Shown here one piece after another: positions 1 to 11,550 of a stretch of DNA of 64,000 nucleotides. A program made the position numbers and the translations under genes. Source of the DNA: Epiperipatus broadwayi (taxonomy: Eukaryota > Onychophora > Udeonychophora > Euonychophora > Peripatidae); the NCBI GenBank assembly GCA_028023455.1, contig JAQFVV010012574.1, forward strand, positions 417,501 to 481,500. The letters are read 5' to 3'. Under the pieces are notes generated by a model, which was not told where the DNA came from, did no database searches, and saw only the letters and a program-made list of their open reading frames with translations. Position 1 is the stretch's first letter, and each line of letters opens with the position of its first letter.

Positions 1-1130
1 TATAAAATATAATTTTATCCTGGTTAATGATGGACCTCTATGTAAGTATTAACTATAGTATTCATTATCATTTTGTAGCAAATATTTTGATTTACAAACA
101 ATTATTTGCTATTACAATCTTTAAAAAAATGCTAAACTTTTTTTTAAAAAACAGTCACTATTTTGTTTCAAACAGTGGTCATTATATAAGATTGGTGATG
201 TCATAGATTAGTGACTTCATTGAATCTACATCAACTGAAAATAAAATGGTGATATTTATGCTAAAATGTACAGTATATAGTGCACATAATATTCATTATA
301 TAATATATAATATGTTTTGATTGTATATTTTATCGAATTTTCATCTAATGTCCTTGCAAGATAATAAGTGATTTCATTTATATTTTCAAAATAAGCAAAA
401 TATTTTTATCATTAAGAAATCCAAAAGTTTAAAAATGCCAGTTTAATTCATTAAAATAAGTAATCAAACAACAAGAAAGTATATTAATATTAACTTTTAA
501 AATAAGCACATTAGCTAAAATATATTCATTCAATCAATTTTATAAATTAAAATTTTTCTGATCATGCCTATGGCAAAAATATGATCACATTGAAAAATAT
601 AGTCACAGTAACTGTAAGTTATTTTAAGAGCAAAATGATTTTGTATATTATGCACTAATAGTCAATTTTATATGAACAAAGATTACTGAACATAAGGTTA
701 AATATTATTTTTTGAACAATTTTAAGTTAATAATCTCATAATTTATTTTCAATATATTCAAGATAAAAGCACTTTTATTATAATCACAAAAATACAATAC
801 TGACAAAAAAGATGTAATCATTTACATTATTTAAGACTACAGCAGTCAAATTTACATTATTTTTCTTTATCTAATTTTATTTAATTTTGACTGCATTTAT
901 ATAAAATCAATAAATTTGTGAACTGCTGTTTTAGGAAAAAAAATAGCAGTACTTAAAAAAAGTTCAAAGTTTTATTGGTTAGATATTACAAAATAAAAGC
1001 TTTGATAATAAAGCATAAAGGACACCAAAAATAAGTTTTAAAATGTACTTTGTGTTAATTTTTTTAAAATTTAAATTAGTTATTTTTTTTGCCTACATAA
1101 TTATTTTAATTTAAGAAGTCATGATTCAGG
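1..1130. repeat. Dispersed non-coding repeat, copy 1 (about 1.1 kb, cut by the window edge)
   Basis: This segment aligns along its whole length, in the same orientation, with 13924-15080. Shared landmarks in order are the phrase around tgatttaca at 88-100 (versus about 13991), the aaaataaaatggtg block at 239-252 (14157-14170), and tcatgattcaggaaatat at 1119-1136 (about 15054-15072). I judge identity by eye at roughly 70 percent with many small gaps. I see no open frame, poly-A tail or terminal repeat. The left end lies beyond the window, so the true length is unknown. It could be an old, non-autonomous mobile element or an ancient segmental duplication. Confidence 0.65.
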
Positions 1131-1351
1131 AAATATATGTGTGTGTGCAATATGTTCAATTGTATATATATGGTCATATTAATATTTTTATGGATAAATG
1201 TGGTTGAAAGCTTCTTCAGAATTTTTTCTCATGAAAAAACAGGCAATATTTTATTTATGCAACAAATAGATGTAGATAGATAATCTTAAAATAAATCTTG
1301 ATCATTATTGTGCAACACATGATGTCAAACACATTCCTGGCATCAAGATAA

Positions 1352-1592
1352 TCTTTTAGAACTATTACCAATTTTTATATGCATAATGAATATACAAAAA
1401 AATCCTCACAGTTTTATTTATATATATTATATGTTCCTTTAAATAAGAGAATTATTAGAGAACTATATATATATCAAATTGTGAGGATTTCCTTTGTATA
1501 TTTATTATGATTATAAAAATTGGTAATAGTTCTAAAAGATTATATATATTATATATTTCTTTAAAGAAGAGAATTATTAGAGAACTATATAT
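1352..1592. repeat. Foldback element: inverted repeat with an interleaved direct repeat
   Basis: The arms at 1352-1417 and 1475-1540 are about 66 bp each and complementary with few mismatches; aatcttttagaactatt on the left mirrors aatagttctaaaagatt on the right. The spacer (about 1424-1466) carries gagaattattagagaacta, which recurs in direct orientation after the right arm (about 1568-1588), each followed by a short (TA)n. The direct copy suggests partial duplication of the foldback. It abuts the mariner remnant that follows. No coding potential is seen. Confidence 0.7.
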
Positions 1593-2427
1593 ATATAATA
1601 AAAAATTATTTATTTATTTTTAAGTGTTATAAATGTAATCTCTTTCAAATTACTATTCATTTGATGCAGTACACTGTCTAAATATATTTTTCATTTTTCA
1701 AAATAGTCCCAAACATTTTCAAGGTGATGATTTTTAATGCCTATAGAATTTTCTTTACCACTTTTAAGCCCACAAAAAAACAAAAAAGTGAGACATTTTT
1801 TTCATTCAAGAGAAAAAAATTGCATGAAATAAGTTTGAATATGGCTGGTAGATAGGTCACATTAAATTTAATTAAAAAGTACTCCACACTCAAGGCTTTG
1901 AGAGATGACACTTTGTCAGGGTGAAACTTGCACTCTTTTCTTTGCCACAAAATGGGAAGTTTTTTATGCTTTATCACATCATGTAAATGTTTTAGAACTT
2001 TTAGATAAAATGTGTGACTATTATAAATTATATCTGGGAGAAAACATGTTGTTTGCATCAAAACTTGACATGCTTTTTAGGGATGTGGTCAATTTAACAT
2101 TTCAATTACACTACTCATAGACTTGTGTTTTTATGAAATCATCTTGCTTGTAATCTGTTTTAAGCATTATAACTGTTTTTCCTGCCAGTTTCTGTAAATG
2201 AAAACAGAATTTCATATTGTTCAAACTTTTCAGTCATTATAAAAATTGAGAAATATACAAAATGCACTTTACAAAAAATGTGTAATGTTGTACCATGATT
2301 TCACACAATAATGTCATTTAGCAGATTGATGCAGAAGGATTCCTGCAAGAAGTGTGTAACAATAGAAACATATACTACAAAAGGCATGCAAACCAAAAAA
2401 CAATTTCAGTTATTTTTGGGTCCTCCC
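1589..2427 (-). mobile_element. Decayed mariner-type DNA transposon (copy 1)
   Basis: On the minus strand, 2061-1741 translates to a stretch recognisable as the middle and third catalytic region of a mariner transposase: FYLKVLKHLHDVIKHKK, then ALSVEYFLIKFNV, then a decayed counterpart of the usual YSPDLAPCDFFLF block. The usual HHDNAPAH block is corrupted to FHPDKVS, so the enzyme is dead. DNA outside the frame (1640-1700 and 2160-2425) aligns with the longer mariner at 24102-25335. The transposase 5' end terminates in a terminal-repeat-like gggtcctccc near 2417-2427. The opposite terminal repeat is not preserved. The longest surviving frame is 106 codons, against roughly 340 in an intact family member. 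Confidence 0.72.
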
Positions 2428-2626
2428 TTATATATAAAATATAGATATCTATGGTATATAAATATTATATTTATATATAATAAGAAAAATTTTAAGGGCT
2501 TTAAAATATAAAACAATTTCAGTTATTTTTGGGTCCTCCCTTATATATAAAATATAGATATCTATGGTATATAAATATTATATTTATATATAATAAGAAA
2601 ATTTTTAAGGGCTTTAAAATATAAAT
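2401..2626. repeat. Tandem duplication of 113 bp including a mariner end
   Basis: Two near-identical head-to-tail copies, 2401-2513 and 2514-2626, each start with caatttcagttatttttggg and end with gggctttaaaatataaa. The first 27 bp match the terminal repeat of the adjacent mariner remnant. The rest is a palindromic AT-rich stretch containing gatatc. The copies are almost identical, so the duplication is much younger than the decayed transposon. Confidence 0.85.
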
Positions 2627-2629
2627 GTT

Positions 2630-5600
2630 TTCTAGATATTTTTTAGATAAATTTAAGTAACCAGGCAAACACCAATTAAAAACTGGCATTGCTAAATGAT
2701 GCCAGCCATCTAGTAAAAGCATTTATTTGACTAATTTCTAAACTAAAAGTGAATTTTTTCTTTTTTATCCTAATTTATATATGGGTCAGATATGTAAATA
2801 AAAGCCCTAAATATTTTCATACATAAAGTAGACTCTCCAATAAAAAGTTATGAAAATATTAATAATTTTAGCAAGATTTTTTAGTGTATTTTTAAAAAAA
2901 ATTTAGATATGGTGTTGTAACAGTGCAACATACCAACTGGAGTCATGCTATCTAATCATAGTATATCTGTATACATATACTTACACAATGCAAATTATTT
3001 ATTTCAAATATAGACTATGGAAAAAAATGATCTAATTTATTTTTAAAATACTTTAACATTTATATTATAAATTTAGTTTTAAGTTTAGATTATTCAAAGA
3101 CTATGAAATAGAAATTATATAATCCAATTTTTTTTTCAGGCTATAACTTATGACTATCAAAGAAAAATGCAACAAGTTGAATAAAAAATTTTACAGTTTG
3201 CTATAATTTGAAAGATTTTTTTTTCAGCTGTCTATAATCAGATTTATATATAAAGCAGTAATTTTTTAATGCATTGACAATTAAAAAATTTAAAAATCTT
3301 CATTTATTTAATTTTGTTTTGTTTTATATATTGCTATGATCAGATTAATTTGTAAAATTAATCTCCATTAAATGTTGTTTTGATAGAGTTATTTGTGGTT
3401 AACATTGTTTGATTGTTTGGGTTTTGTTAAGGTAAATTAGCTTTTATTTCTGTATTTTTTGTCTTGAACCATGATAAACCAATGTTATTATTTCTATATT
3501 CTTTTAAGAATTTAAAAATATCAACAATGGAAAAACAATTAATAAAATCACTTTTAATTGCTATATTTATCATATAAAAAAATATAAAATTTTTTTTAAA
3601 AGAATTAGAATCTGGTATTTTATTCAAACAAATATACTAAATGTTTATCTGAATCTTCTTTCTTGAAAAAAAGTAGGTATGATATTAGTTATATCAATAT
3701 AAAATATTTGTTTTTAATATGTTGCTAACAAAATCTTTTGTTTTAAACTTAAGAGGAAAAAAAGTACAATATTAGTTTTCAACATAAACCTGTTGTGATT
3801 AGTGGAAGATATTTTATTTTATTTTAAAAACTCTGAAATTTATTAAAATTTATGCAATAATTGTTTGGATATTACAAAAATATGTAATAATTGATATTAG
3901 TTAACTAAAGGTTTTATCAAAGTGAATAACCATGTGGGGAGTAACCAAAAAAGAGCACTAGATACAACTTGCTTGTATAACCATCTATTGAGATATTTTG
4001 CTATTTTTTTTATCATGAAATTTATGTATATCTTATTCTGATATTTTAATTCCAAAAAAATATAAAGGCATCAAAATAATTGAAAATGTAGTGACTTCAA
4101 GCAATTTTGGTCAAGCCTTGATGTGTCTGGTCTTTGTTTATAGATTCACATGCTTTACAAGATTACTTTGAGAAAACTTTTCAAATGACTAAAATGTTGA
4201 TTTATTTTTCAAAGTTCAAAAAGATTCACAATTATTTTTGCATGATAATAATGTAATAATTATTAAAAATCAAAAGTATACATGATTACATATTTATTTT
4301 AAGTGCTTATGTTTTACTTTTAAAAATAGAAGGTAATAAGTTATAGAATAATGTTACAAAGCAAATTATGGAATTTTAATAAAAATGCCTTTTTAAACTG
4401 ATTTCTAAAACATCATTACTAACAATTTGTTAGATTATATTATGATATTGTAAATATTATAAAAAAATTGTAATATTTTGAAGCATAACTTTATCAATTT
4501 ATCAGATATTGATATATTTATTAAATGTGAATAAAAAGGGATTTTGTTGATTTTATGAAATTAATCTGCTCCTCCTGGCTGTTGGGTGATGAAAATAGTT
4601 GCTTTTGTTATGATCTTATTTTTTAAATATTTACAAGATTCAAGTATGATTTTTTAGAAATTATTTTATTTGTAAGTATAAATTCCTTGAAAGTTTACAA
4701 AACTCTCACTAGGAAGAACAATTAATCATTGAATGATATTCTACTTATTCATAAAATTTTCAATATATTTTACAGGATTATCTTATGACTGCTTTCTCTT
4801 ATGCTATTTGTAATGATGCTTTTTATTGGCTCAACTGATATCAATTGTCACCAATATTAGAAGATGATTACTAATATCATTATTATTATGGTATTTTTTA
4901 ATGTTGTGCAATTTGTTTTTTAATAGTTTTTTTTTTATGATGATGATTCAAACAACAGATTAATTTGACATTTATTCTGTTCATGGCCAACAATGATAAA
5001 TTAATATCTATGATAAACAAGCATCAAAGAATCCTATTGGCTAATTACATTAGTTTGTTTTTAGGCATAGATTTTATTATGCACAAGACACACATATATA
5101 TATATCACTATAATAATGCCTGCATGATATAGTGCAGTGATAAAGAAAAGTCAAAGAGGCGTATTTTATTATCAGTGACAACAATTCCATCAATAGATGC
5201 AACACGAGCTTTTCTATCTCAAAAAATGGACAAACTAATTTGCATTCACATTTGCATATTTTATTAGTTAACAACATTACATAAATGATTTATAACTTAT
5301 GTTTGCCATGGATATGAGGGAAAACCTTGAAAGTGCTCGGCCCATTTAATTGTTTTTGGTTTTTGCAGCTTCTTCGTCAGCAGGTAAATCGCTTTTATAT
5401 GCTACTTTTATTGTTAAAACTTCATATGAGCTCCCATAAACTATTTGATTATTATTTTTATTGTAATAGTTAATAAGGTGTTTATTTATATAACAATGTT
5501 AATAAATTGTAATTGTAATTAGCGGTTAGGCTAATGCACATGGCTTTACAAATATTAAACTATACGTAAATGAATACTCTCATTCTCAGACACAAGATAA

Positions 5601-6155
5601 AGTACTGCTCCAAAGAATGTTAATATTTTTTTCAGGAGGGGGGGATTCCGTTTCTAAATAATTTCTACTTTTACTAATAAAATTTCTAATGCAAAAAAAA
5701 AGTATTGGAATGTATTTATTTTATTAATCAAATTAGATATTATGCTTATTTTTGGGAGTGTTTATATATGTGTGTGTATTTAAAATCTCTGTGCAGTAGG
5801 AGCACATAAATTTGTCATGTCCGTGATCTTATTGGAATGAAAACCAGTAAAGGTTGAATTTTTTTTTTTTTAGGTTCTAATTAGGTTTAGGATTTTTCTT
5901 TTAGGAAGCCAGCCTAACTAATCATCTAATATTGGTCAGTAAATGGGTAAATATCTACTCTCTGCCAAAGAATAAACCAAGTGTGAATAATACTTTCTAA
6001 CAAGTGACAGCCTGGTCAATAATGTTTCCTTCTTTACTGTTTCTCTATGAGGTACTATTGGAGAATCCTTTGTCATGTGATAAGCTATTTTAAAACTGTT
6101 TATCTATATATGTAATTGTTTGAAGATTTGTGATGATTGCATTTTATTTGTAGCT
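2630..6155. other. No gene recognised: AT-rich intronic or intergenic DNA
   Basis: I see only short homopolymer runs, small (TA)n tracts and chance open frames below 70 codons with AT-driven composition (F, I, K, N, L, Y). The one item of note is a potential 15-nt microexon on the plus strand at 5369-5383, described under findings. A short G run lies at about 5637-5644. Confidence 0.5.
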
Positions 6156-6159
6156 AAAT

Positions 6160-6696
6160 GTTAGACTATTTCTACCACTTTGTTGAATTATTAAATGTTT
6201 TTAGTAAAATCATCTACATTAGAAATAACTAAATACATTAGAAATAGTACCCAAGTTAGTATAAAGCACAAGTTTCATCAGCATTAATCTCCTCTCTTAC
6301 TCAACTGTTTCTTCCCAGGTCAGAGACAAATGGCATAGAAATAGAAGTAGTGACTTTGTCCTTAAAGAAAAAAACTGAAGCATCAGGAAGACTCTTATAA
6401 ATGAGTATATAAAATTTTTACTGATGGCTGCCTTTGACAGAATAACTAATTGATTAGAGGATAAGCTGATATTCAGTATTCCTGAATATAAAGGTCATTG
6501 ATTTAATTTTTATACTAGTTGTCAATAGTCAGACTAGTGCCACATAAAGAATAGAGAATATTATTCAGAATATTATGTTATACACTGATCTGTGTGATAT
6601 TACTAGCAACTAAGTGCTTTTAGAAAAGTATAAATAAAGTTTGAATTCTTTTAAAAATATTTAACTATTCAATTAGATGATGGAAATAATCTTCAG
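6160..6696. mobile_element. MITE-like element with long terminal inverted repeats (copy 1, about 540 bp)
   Basis: Left end (ttagactatttctaccac, about 6160-6180, continuing to about 6270) and right end (about 6560-6696, ending tagatgatggaaataatct) form imperfect inverted repeats of roughly 100-130 bp. The subterminal blocks acccaagttagtataaa and the complement of acactgatctgtgtgatat also mirror each other. The same outer motif (ggactatttccatc) and inner motif (taacttgttagtaatgaca-like) recur in the elements at 11935-12380 and 33876-34273, defining a family. There is no transposase frame. This is the most diverged copy. Confidence 0.5.
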
Positions 6697-6699
6697 CAA

Positions 6700-7700
6700 A
6701 AAAATATAATAGACAAATATAAAAGCAAAAATATCAATGAATTATTAAAAAGAAAAAAGAAATATAAACATAATATAATATGACAAATAAAAAAATTATA
6801 GAAAAAATGGGTTAAAAAAAGTAGAAAGAATGATGTTATGCAGAACATGTTATAAATATCCAAACTACACACACATCTATATATAAATACAATATAAATA
6901 TTAAGTGAATGACGGATGCTGAAAATAAAAACGAAGAAGGCAGAACTTTTTTAATGAAGTTAGGAAATTTAATCAATAACATTTACAGATTTTTAAAAAG
7001 TAAATTAGAATCATGATTTGTAAAAATAAATCTGATCCTACTCTATGGCTGAATAACAAAAAAGGAAAGAAAAACCTTAAGGCAATTGGAAGCCTTGGTG
7101 CTAACTAATGGATATTTTGTATTTCTCAAGCTAGAATTAATAACTTTGTAAATCCAATATACTAATACTAAGCTAACATCATCTCGAAGAACACACATTT
7201 TTCCTTTTGGAATGATAAATTATTACGAGAAATGAAATCTTGTTAGAGTAAAAAAAAGGAACATTCTCCCCCCCCCCCCGAGTCCATAAAATTAAAGTAC
7301 TATTACTGCTGGTTGAAAATCATTCATATATATATATATGACTCTTGGATTTGGATTTTTATAAATACATGTTCAAAAAATGATTATAGAAAAGATAAAA
7401 TATATCTACTATACATCAATTAACTATGAACAAAAACTTAAAAAAAATTTATTTGCCATTTGAAAGCTGAAGATTTGTGACTTTTTGAGAAACGAAGCAC
7501 TTGAATATTTATTTATATAATCCATAATTGTTTAATGCTTGGCTTAAAATATTTAAAGTAAATTTATTCTTACATAAATAAAAATATAATTGTTTTTAAA
7601 AAATATTAAATGTCGCATAAATAAAACTTATCATGTGATGTGATGTACTGTAGCTTTTCCGTAAACGAAGTCAAGAATCTCTCAGCAATTATACCCAGAG
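6700..7700. other. No gene recognised
   Basis: AT-rich sequence with A-rich stretches, a C run at about 7267-7279 and a small (TA)n at about 7328-7340. No open frame or repeat family was identified. Confidence 0.5.
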
Positions 7701-7724
7701 AAACCTATTAGCTACTTTATTTTA

Positions 7725-8340
7725 CAGTACCCAGTCTAAATTTCCCCATATTCTGCTCCATCCCATTTCCACAACATAATCTTTGTCAACTCTATGGCCT
7801 TTATATCTAAACCTCCCTCATCTTTTCCCAAACTCAACATAAAAACCAATAATCCACTTTCTGTATAATCACTTTTTTCATATTTATTCTTCCATAACTT
7901 CATTATATGTGCCCTTTCTGTTTGCAAGCACTTACATTTAATTAAGAGATGCCTAATATTTTCTATTCCTTCCTTACATAATTTACAGATTAAATCGCCC
8001 ATATTTTTCCATTTACATGTATATTCTCTTGTTGCTAAAGATCCTGATCGAGCCTTAAACAATAAAGTACTTTCCTTACTATTATCATATATTAACTCGC
8101 ACCTAATATTCTGTTTATTTCTATATATATTTAAACTCTTTTTACTCTCCATACTAGTACTCCATCTCTCTAACTCCCTATTCTTTATTAATAAATCTAT
8201 TCTTTTATCTCATTCCTTACCACTATAACACTCAACAATCATCCTAGCACAATTATCACATCTTTTGTACAAATATACTGATATAAATTCTTTATCCAAA
8301 TTTTTTGCATCAACAATTGAAAATTCTTCGAGGACATCTA
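7725..8340 (-). pseudogene. Non-LTR retrotransposon ORF2 3' fragment (zinc-knuckle tail)
   Basis: The frame 8152-7736 (138 codons, minus strand) contains the CCHC-type tail common in several LINE clades after the reverse transcriptase: CKLCKEGIENIRHLLIKC, that is C-x2-C-x7-H-x4-C, preceded by LLFKARSGSLATREYTCKW. Just upstream on the minus strand (8340-8153), the same reading with one in-frame stop gives KEFISVYLYKRCDNCARMIVEC-like sequence that joins smoothly, so the coding relic extends past the open frame. No reverse transcriptase core is present. The fragment is therefore a 5'-truncated insertion or what remains after decay. The clade cannot be assigned. Confidence 0.65.
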
Positions 8341-8344
8341 TGTA

Positions 8345-9910
8345 TAGAATGGGAAAAAAAAATCTTTTGAGCAAATTTTGAAAAACTTTAATTCAAGTAA
8401 TATTTCAAAAATATTTGTATATAAAAATAAATCGTTATCTTTTAGAAAGCAGTATATTGGAAATATTTAAATCTTGTCACTCCTCTCCCTTGGTTATCAT
8501 TTTTCAAATTACTTTTAATTATAACCAATCAAAATTATGAGTAAAAATATTTGTTACATATATAAAATATTTGTTTTATAATTAAAAAAAACAATTAGAA
8601 GCATGAATTAAAAGATTTATTGAGGTTTTATACAATGGATGTCTTGTATAGCTTAGAAATCCATCAAGACAGATAATGAATACATTTTAATTACCAAATT
8701 AATTCAACTAATTCAAATTATTAACTTAGTGTTTCAAAATTCTCCAATTTCCATACATCATTGAAATTGTCTTATTAAACAGTGTGTCTTATTTTTATAC
8801 AATATTTGAAATATTACATTTATTTTCTCAATAATATATACTTCATTTAAATTTTTAAAAAATGACTTCATAAATTACAATATTAGAATGCATTATGTTT
8901 AATTTTTTTTTATGCGCTCTTTATAAGAAAATGTATTTTAAATTAACACCATTAACACTTAACATAATTAAATTGAGGCTTAAACAATACAATTATTTTT
9001 TTTAGATAAGTGACTTTTATTTTAAATAAAATTAGTGGTAAAAAAAAATTATTTTATAATTTAATCATTTTTTAAAACTTCTTTATAGTTTAAGGAACTT
9101 AAAGCAACAAAATTATTTTTTTAAAAAAGTGTATGCTTAGGATTTACTAATATAAATAAACAATTCCTTCTATAATGCTGATTATGAAATGACTAAATAA
9201 ATAATTACAATGAACACCATTAACTGATATGTGAATGCAAAATACCTTAAAATGATTACTCTCATTTGTTCATCTGACATCTTTCCCGAATTTTAATTAC
9301 CAATTTAATTCTCTAACTTGTTTACATGTAAATTTAGCAGTGAAAATACTGATATTTTCTTAAAAATTATTCTAAGCATATATTGCATAATAATTTGAAC
9401 TATAAACAAAAAAAATAATTGGAAAATTAACATATAATAACAAGAGAGAAAATATTTTTAAGTGAAAGAGCAATGAAGCTATAGTAGGTGATGAATACAA
9501 TGCCTTTTAAAAAAGTAAGAATGAAATATAAATGCACAGATTATGAAGGGAATTTTGGGAAAAGCTATTCACATTGCAATACCATGAAACAGATGGAAGT
9601 TCTTACTAATGTAGATTAACAAAAAGCAACTGACTGATAATAGCAAAAATGCAACATTTTTTATGCTTTTAAAAGTTTGATTTTAGTTTAGAATTTCATG
9701 TCCAGCAACTGTTTATAAGGATTAAATATTAAGAATTAATTTTATATGTATTTTTGAACATATTTTTTTATTTTATATTGTACTTTTCCTGTTTACATGA
9801 TTATATTGGATGGTAATTTTGCCCTGTGCTGTGAATTTAAAATGATTATCCCTAAATGCATGTCTTAATGAATGTGATACTGGAATTAATAATGTTTATT
9901 ACCTGAAACA
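8345..9910. other. No gene recognised
   Basis: AT-rich sequence dominated by short A/T runs. No open frame above 60 codons and no convincing similarity to other parts of the window. Confidence 0.5.
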
Positions 9911-9912
9911 CC

Positions 9913-9913
<1 letters not shown>

Positions 9914-9979
<66 letters not shown>
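9914..9979. repeat. (TA)n microsatellite, about 33 units
   Basis: An uninterrupted alternating TA run sits directly against the end of a family A hammerhead repeat (9980 onward). Shorter (TA)n tracts border the other family A copies at the same end. This suggests that the tract is part of, or was seeded by, the element tail. Confidence 0.95.
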
Positions 9980-9984
<5 letters not shown>

Positions 9985-10590
9985 GAGATTTAAATTCAGA
10001 CTTTCAAGCTCTCAACAGCTATCCACTCCATCTTATACAACCATTACACATGACCACATACATGTGAAAAAATAAATGAATTCCACTATATATATTTCTT
10101 GTTAAACCAGCCCTCATCAGTTGGTCCAGATCATCATCTCCCATATATATATATATATTATTTTAAAAGAAATATCATCATCTCCCATATATATATATAT
10201 ATTATTTTAAAAGAAATACCATCAAGTGAAATATATATTTTAGGATTCCACCTTTATTGCTAAAAAGAGATTGCCTTGACCAACAGTTCGAAATTCTTGA
10301 TTGTTATCTATATTGGAATTGTCTAAGTGTTGACTTGTTTCTAATGATTATATATATTTATAATCAGTGCTCAGTTTATTTAAGATAGCACCTTCAAACT
10401 TTAATGGAAAGGCTTCAATCTTCTCCACCCTCCAACTCTTCAGCCATCTATATCACTGAAAATCTGATGATGAAATGCTCAAAACTCTTGTTGATGGCAA
10501 TATTATTGTCATACCCATGTTGATTTTAAGTCACTCTAACACCTCACATATAGGTCCATTATATGTCAATTTAAATACATAGAGGAGGAC
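9980..10590 (-). mobile_element. Hammerhead family A repeat, copy 1 (longest copy)
   Basis: In plus orientation this holds a terminal block like ttcagactttcaagctc, a block around acacatgaccacatacatgtg, the complement of a degenerate hammerhead (10086-10137), then a body from about 10360 (agtgctcagtttatttaag) through aaaatctgatgatgaaatgc to about 10560. The body matches 26320-26530 and the hammerhead half matches four other loci. No protein frame exists, so the element is non-autonomous. Inside it, a unit of about 46 bp containing catctcccatatatatata is duplicated (about 10134-10225). Strand is given for the ribozyme sense. Confidence 0.7.
10086..10137 (-). ncRNA. Type I hammerhead ribozyme, family A, decayed copy
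   Basis: On the minus strand the stem I strand ACCAA and core CUGAUGA are intact (complement of 10114-10125), and GAAA is present (complement of 10095-10098). Stem II reads GGGCU-GGUUU-AACAA and no longer pairs well. The sequence 3' of GAAA has become UAUAUAUA-GUGGA, so the stem I partner (UUGGU elsewhere) is lost. I expect it to be inactive. It is recognised by alignment to the better copies at 26240-26300 and 63678-63738. Confidence 0.55.
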
Positions 10591-10794
10591 TGGGTAGAAT
10601 TACATTACATTAATTACATTAAGTTCAGTATAGACAATATATTTGTATTTAAATGTTATATATATATATATTATATTATATTAATAATAATTAATAAAGC
10701 AAGTCATATATAACATGACATTACTTTTATGAGCTTGTAATTACAAAAATGCACATAGAGAGCGTACCAATAGCTCTTAACAAGCTTTTCTAAA

Positions 10795-10855
10795 TAACCC
10801 TATCCCCAGACCAGTTTCTAGCTGCTGGCTGTCATCAGTAAGGCACTAGGATACT
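10795..10855 (-). ncRNA. Type I hammerhead ribozyme, family B, intact core (array unit 1)
   Basis: Reading the minus strand: stem I strand CCUUA; core CUGAUGA (complement of 10832-10838); stem II AGC-CAGCA-GCU flanked by a C/A mismatch; GAAA (complement of 10815-10818); a minimal stem III formed by A-U and C-G closing a UG loop in the string AC-UG-GU; cleavage triplet GUC; then UGGGG, which pairs with CCUUA (two G-U pairs). Every invariant hammerhead residue is present. A second, imperfect outer helix of stem I (UAUCC with GGGUUA) is possible beyond an internal loop. Very short stem III is typical of hammerheads in animal retroelements and retrozymes. The expected activity is self-cleavage between the complements of 10809 and 10808. 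Confidence 0.72.
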
Positions 10856-11154
10856 CAAACATTATATTTAAAAATACCAGCTCTAGCCCAGAATTTATTT
10901 TATAGTTAATTAAATAGAAAATCTGAAATTTTCAGATATCTATATCCAGCTATCTAACTTAAATAGCCATATAGGACTGAACTAAGTTCAGATACACCAT
11001 ATATTAATAGCTTTAGCAACATAACATTGCCAAAGTCTCAAGAGCAAAACTATAACTGCAATGAAATCAAGTCATACATCATGTGACTTAATTTAATAAC
11101 CTTGTATGTTATATAATGAGCATGCTAATAGCTCTTAACATGCTTTTCTGAATA

Positions 11155-11210
11155 TCTCAATCCTCAGATTGTTTTCTAGCTGCTGTGTTTCAATAGTGAA
11201 GCATTAGGAT
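11155..11210 (-). ncRNA. Degenerate family B hammerhead (array unit 2)
   Basis: It aligns with the unit 1 ribozyme, but the core reads CUAUUGA and stem II is altered (AACACAGCAGCUA). GAAA and the cleavage-side segment AUC-UGAGGA survive. The core change should abolish cleavage. It is recorded because its position fixes the repeat period. Confidence 0.5.
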
Positions 11211-11489
11211 ATTCAGACATTAAATCTAAAAATACCAGCTCAATCTGAAATTTTCAGACATCTATGTCTTAAAATCCAGCCATCTAACTTAAATAGCCAT
11301 ATGGGATTGAACTAAGTTCATATTTACCATATATTAATAGCTTTAGAAATATAACACTGCCAAAGCCTCAAGAGCAAAACTATAATTGCAAGGAAATCAA
11401 GTCATACATCACATGACTTAATTTAATAAGCTTGTACTATAAATGTTATATAATGAATGTGCTAATAACTCTTAACAAGCTTTTCTGAA

Positions 11490-11550
11490 TATTCCTATTC
11501 CCAGACTGCTTTCTAGCTGCTGGCTGTTCTCAGTGAGGCACTAGAATATT
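11490..11550 (-). ncRNA. Near-intact family B hammerhead with two core changes (array unit 3)
   Basis: Minus strand: CCUCA, then CUGAGAA in place of CUGAUGA, stem II AGC-CAGCA-GCU, GAAA, GCA, GUC, then UGGGAAUAGG. Stem I can still pair (CCUCA with UGGGA or UGGG), and the GUC cleavage triplet is kept. The UG to GA change at core positions 7-8 is expected to inactivate it. Confidence 0.55.

Noticed and set aside
6268-6275. GCTGATGAAAC on the minus strand
   Set aside because: Core-like letters only; no helix separates CUGAUGA from GAAA, and the site lies inside a MITE.
10463-10480. CTGATGATGAAA string in the family A body, resembling a hammerhead core
   Set aside because: There is no room for stem II between CTGATGA and GAAA, and no stem I or stem III partner is seen.
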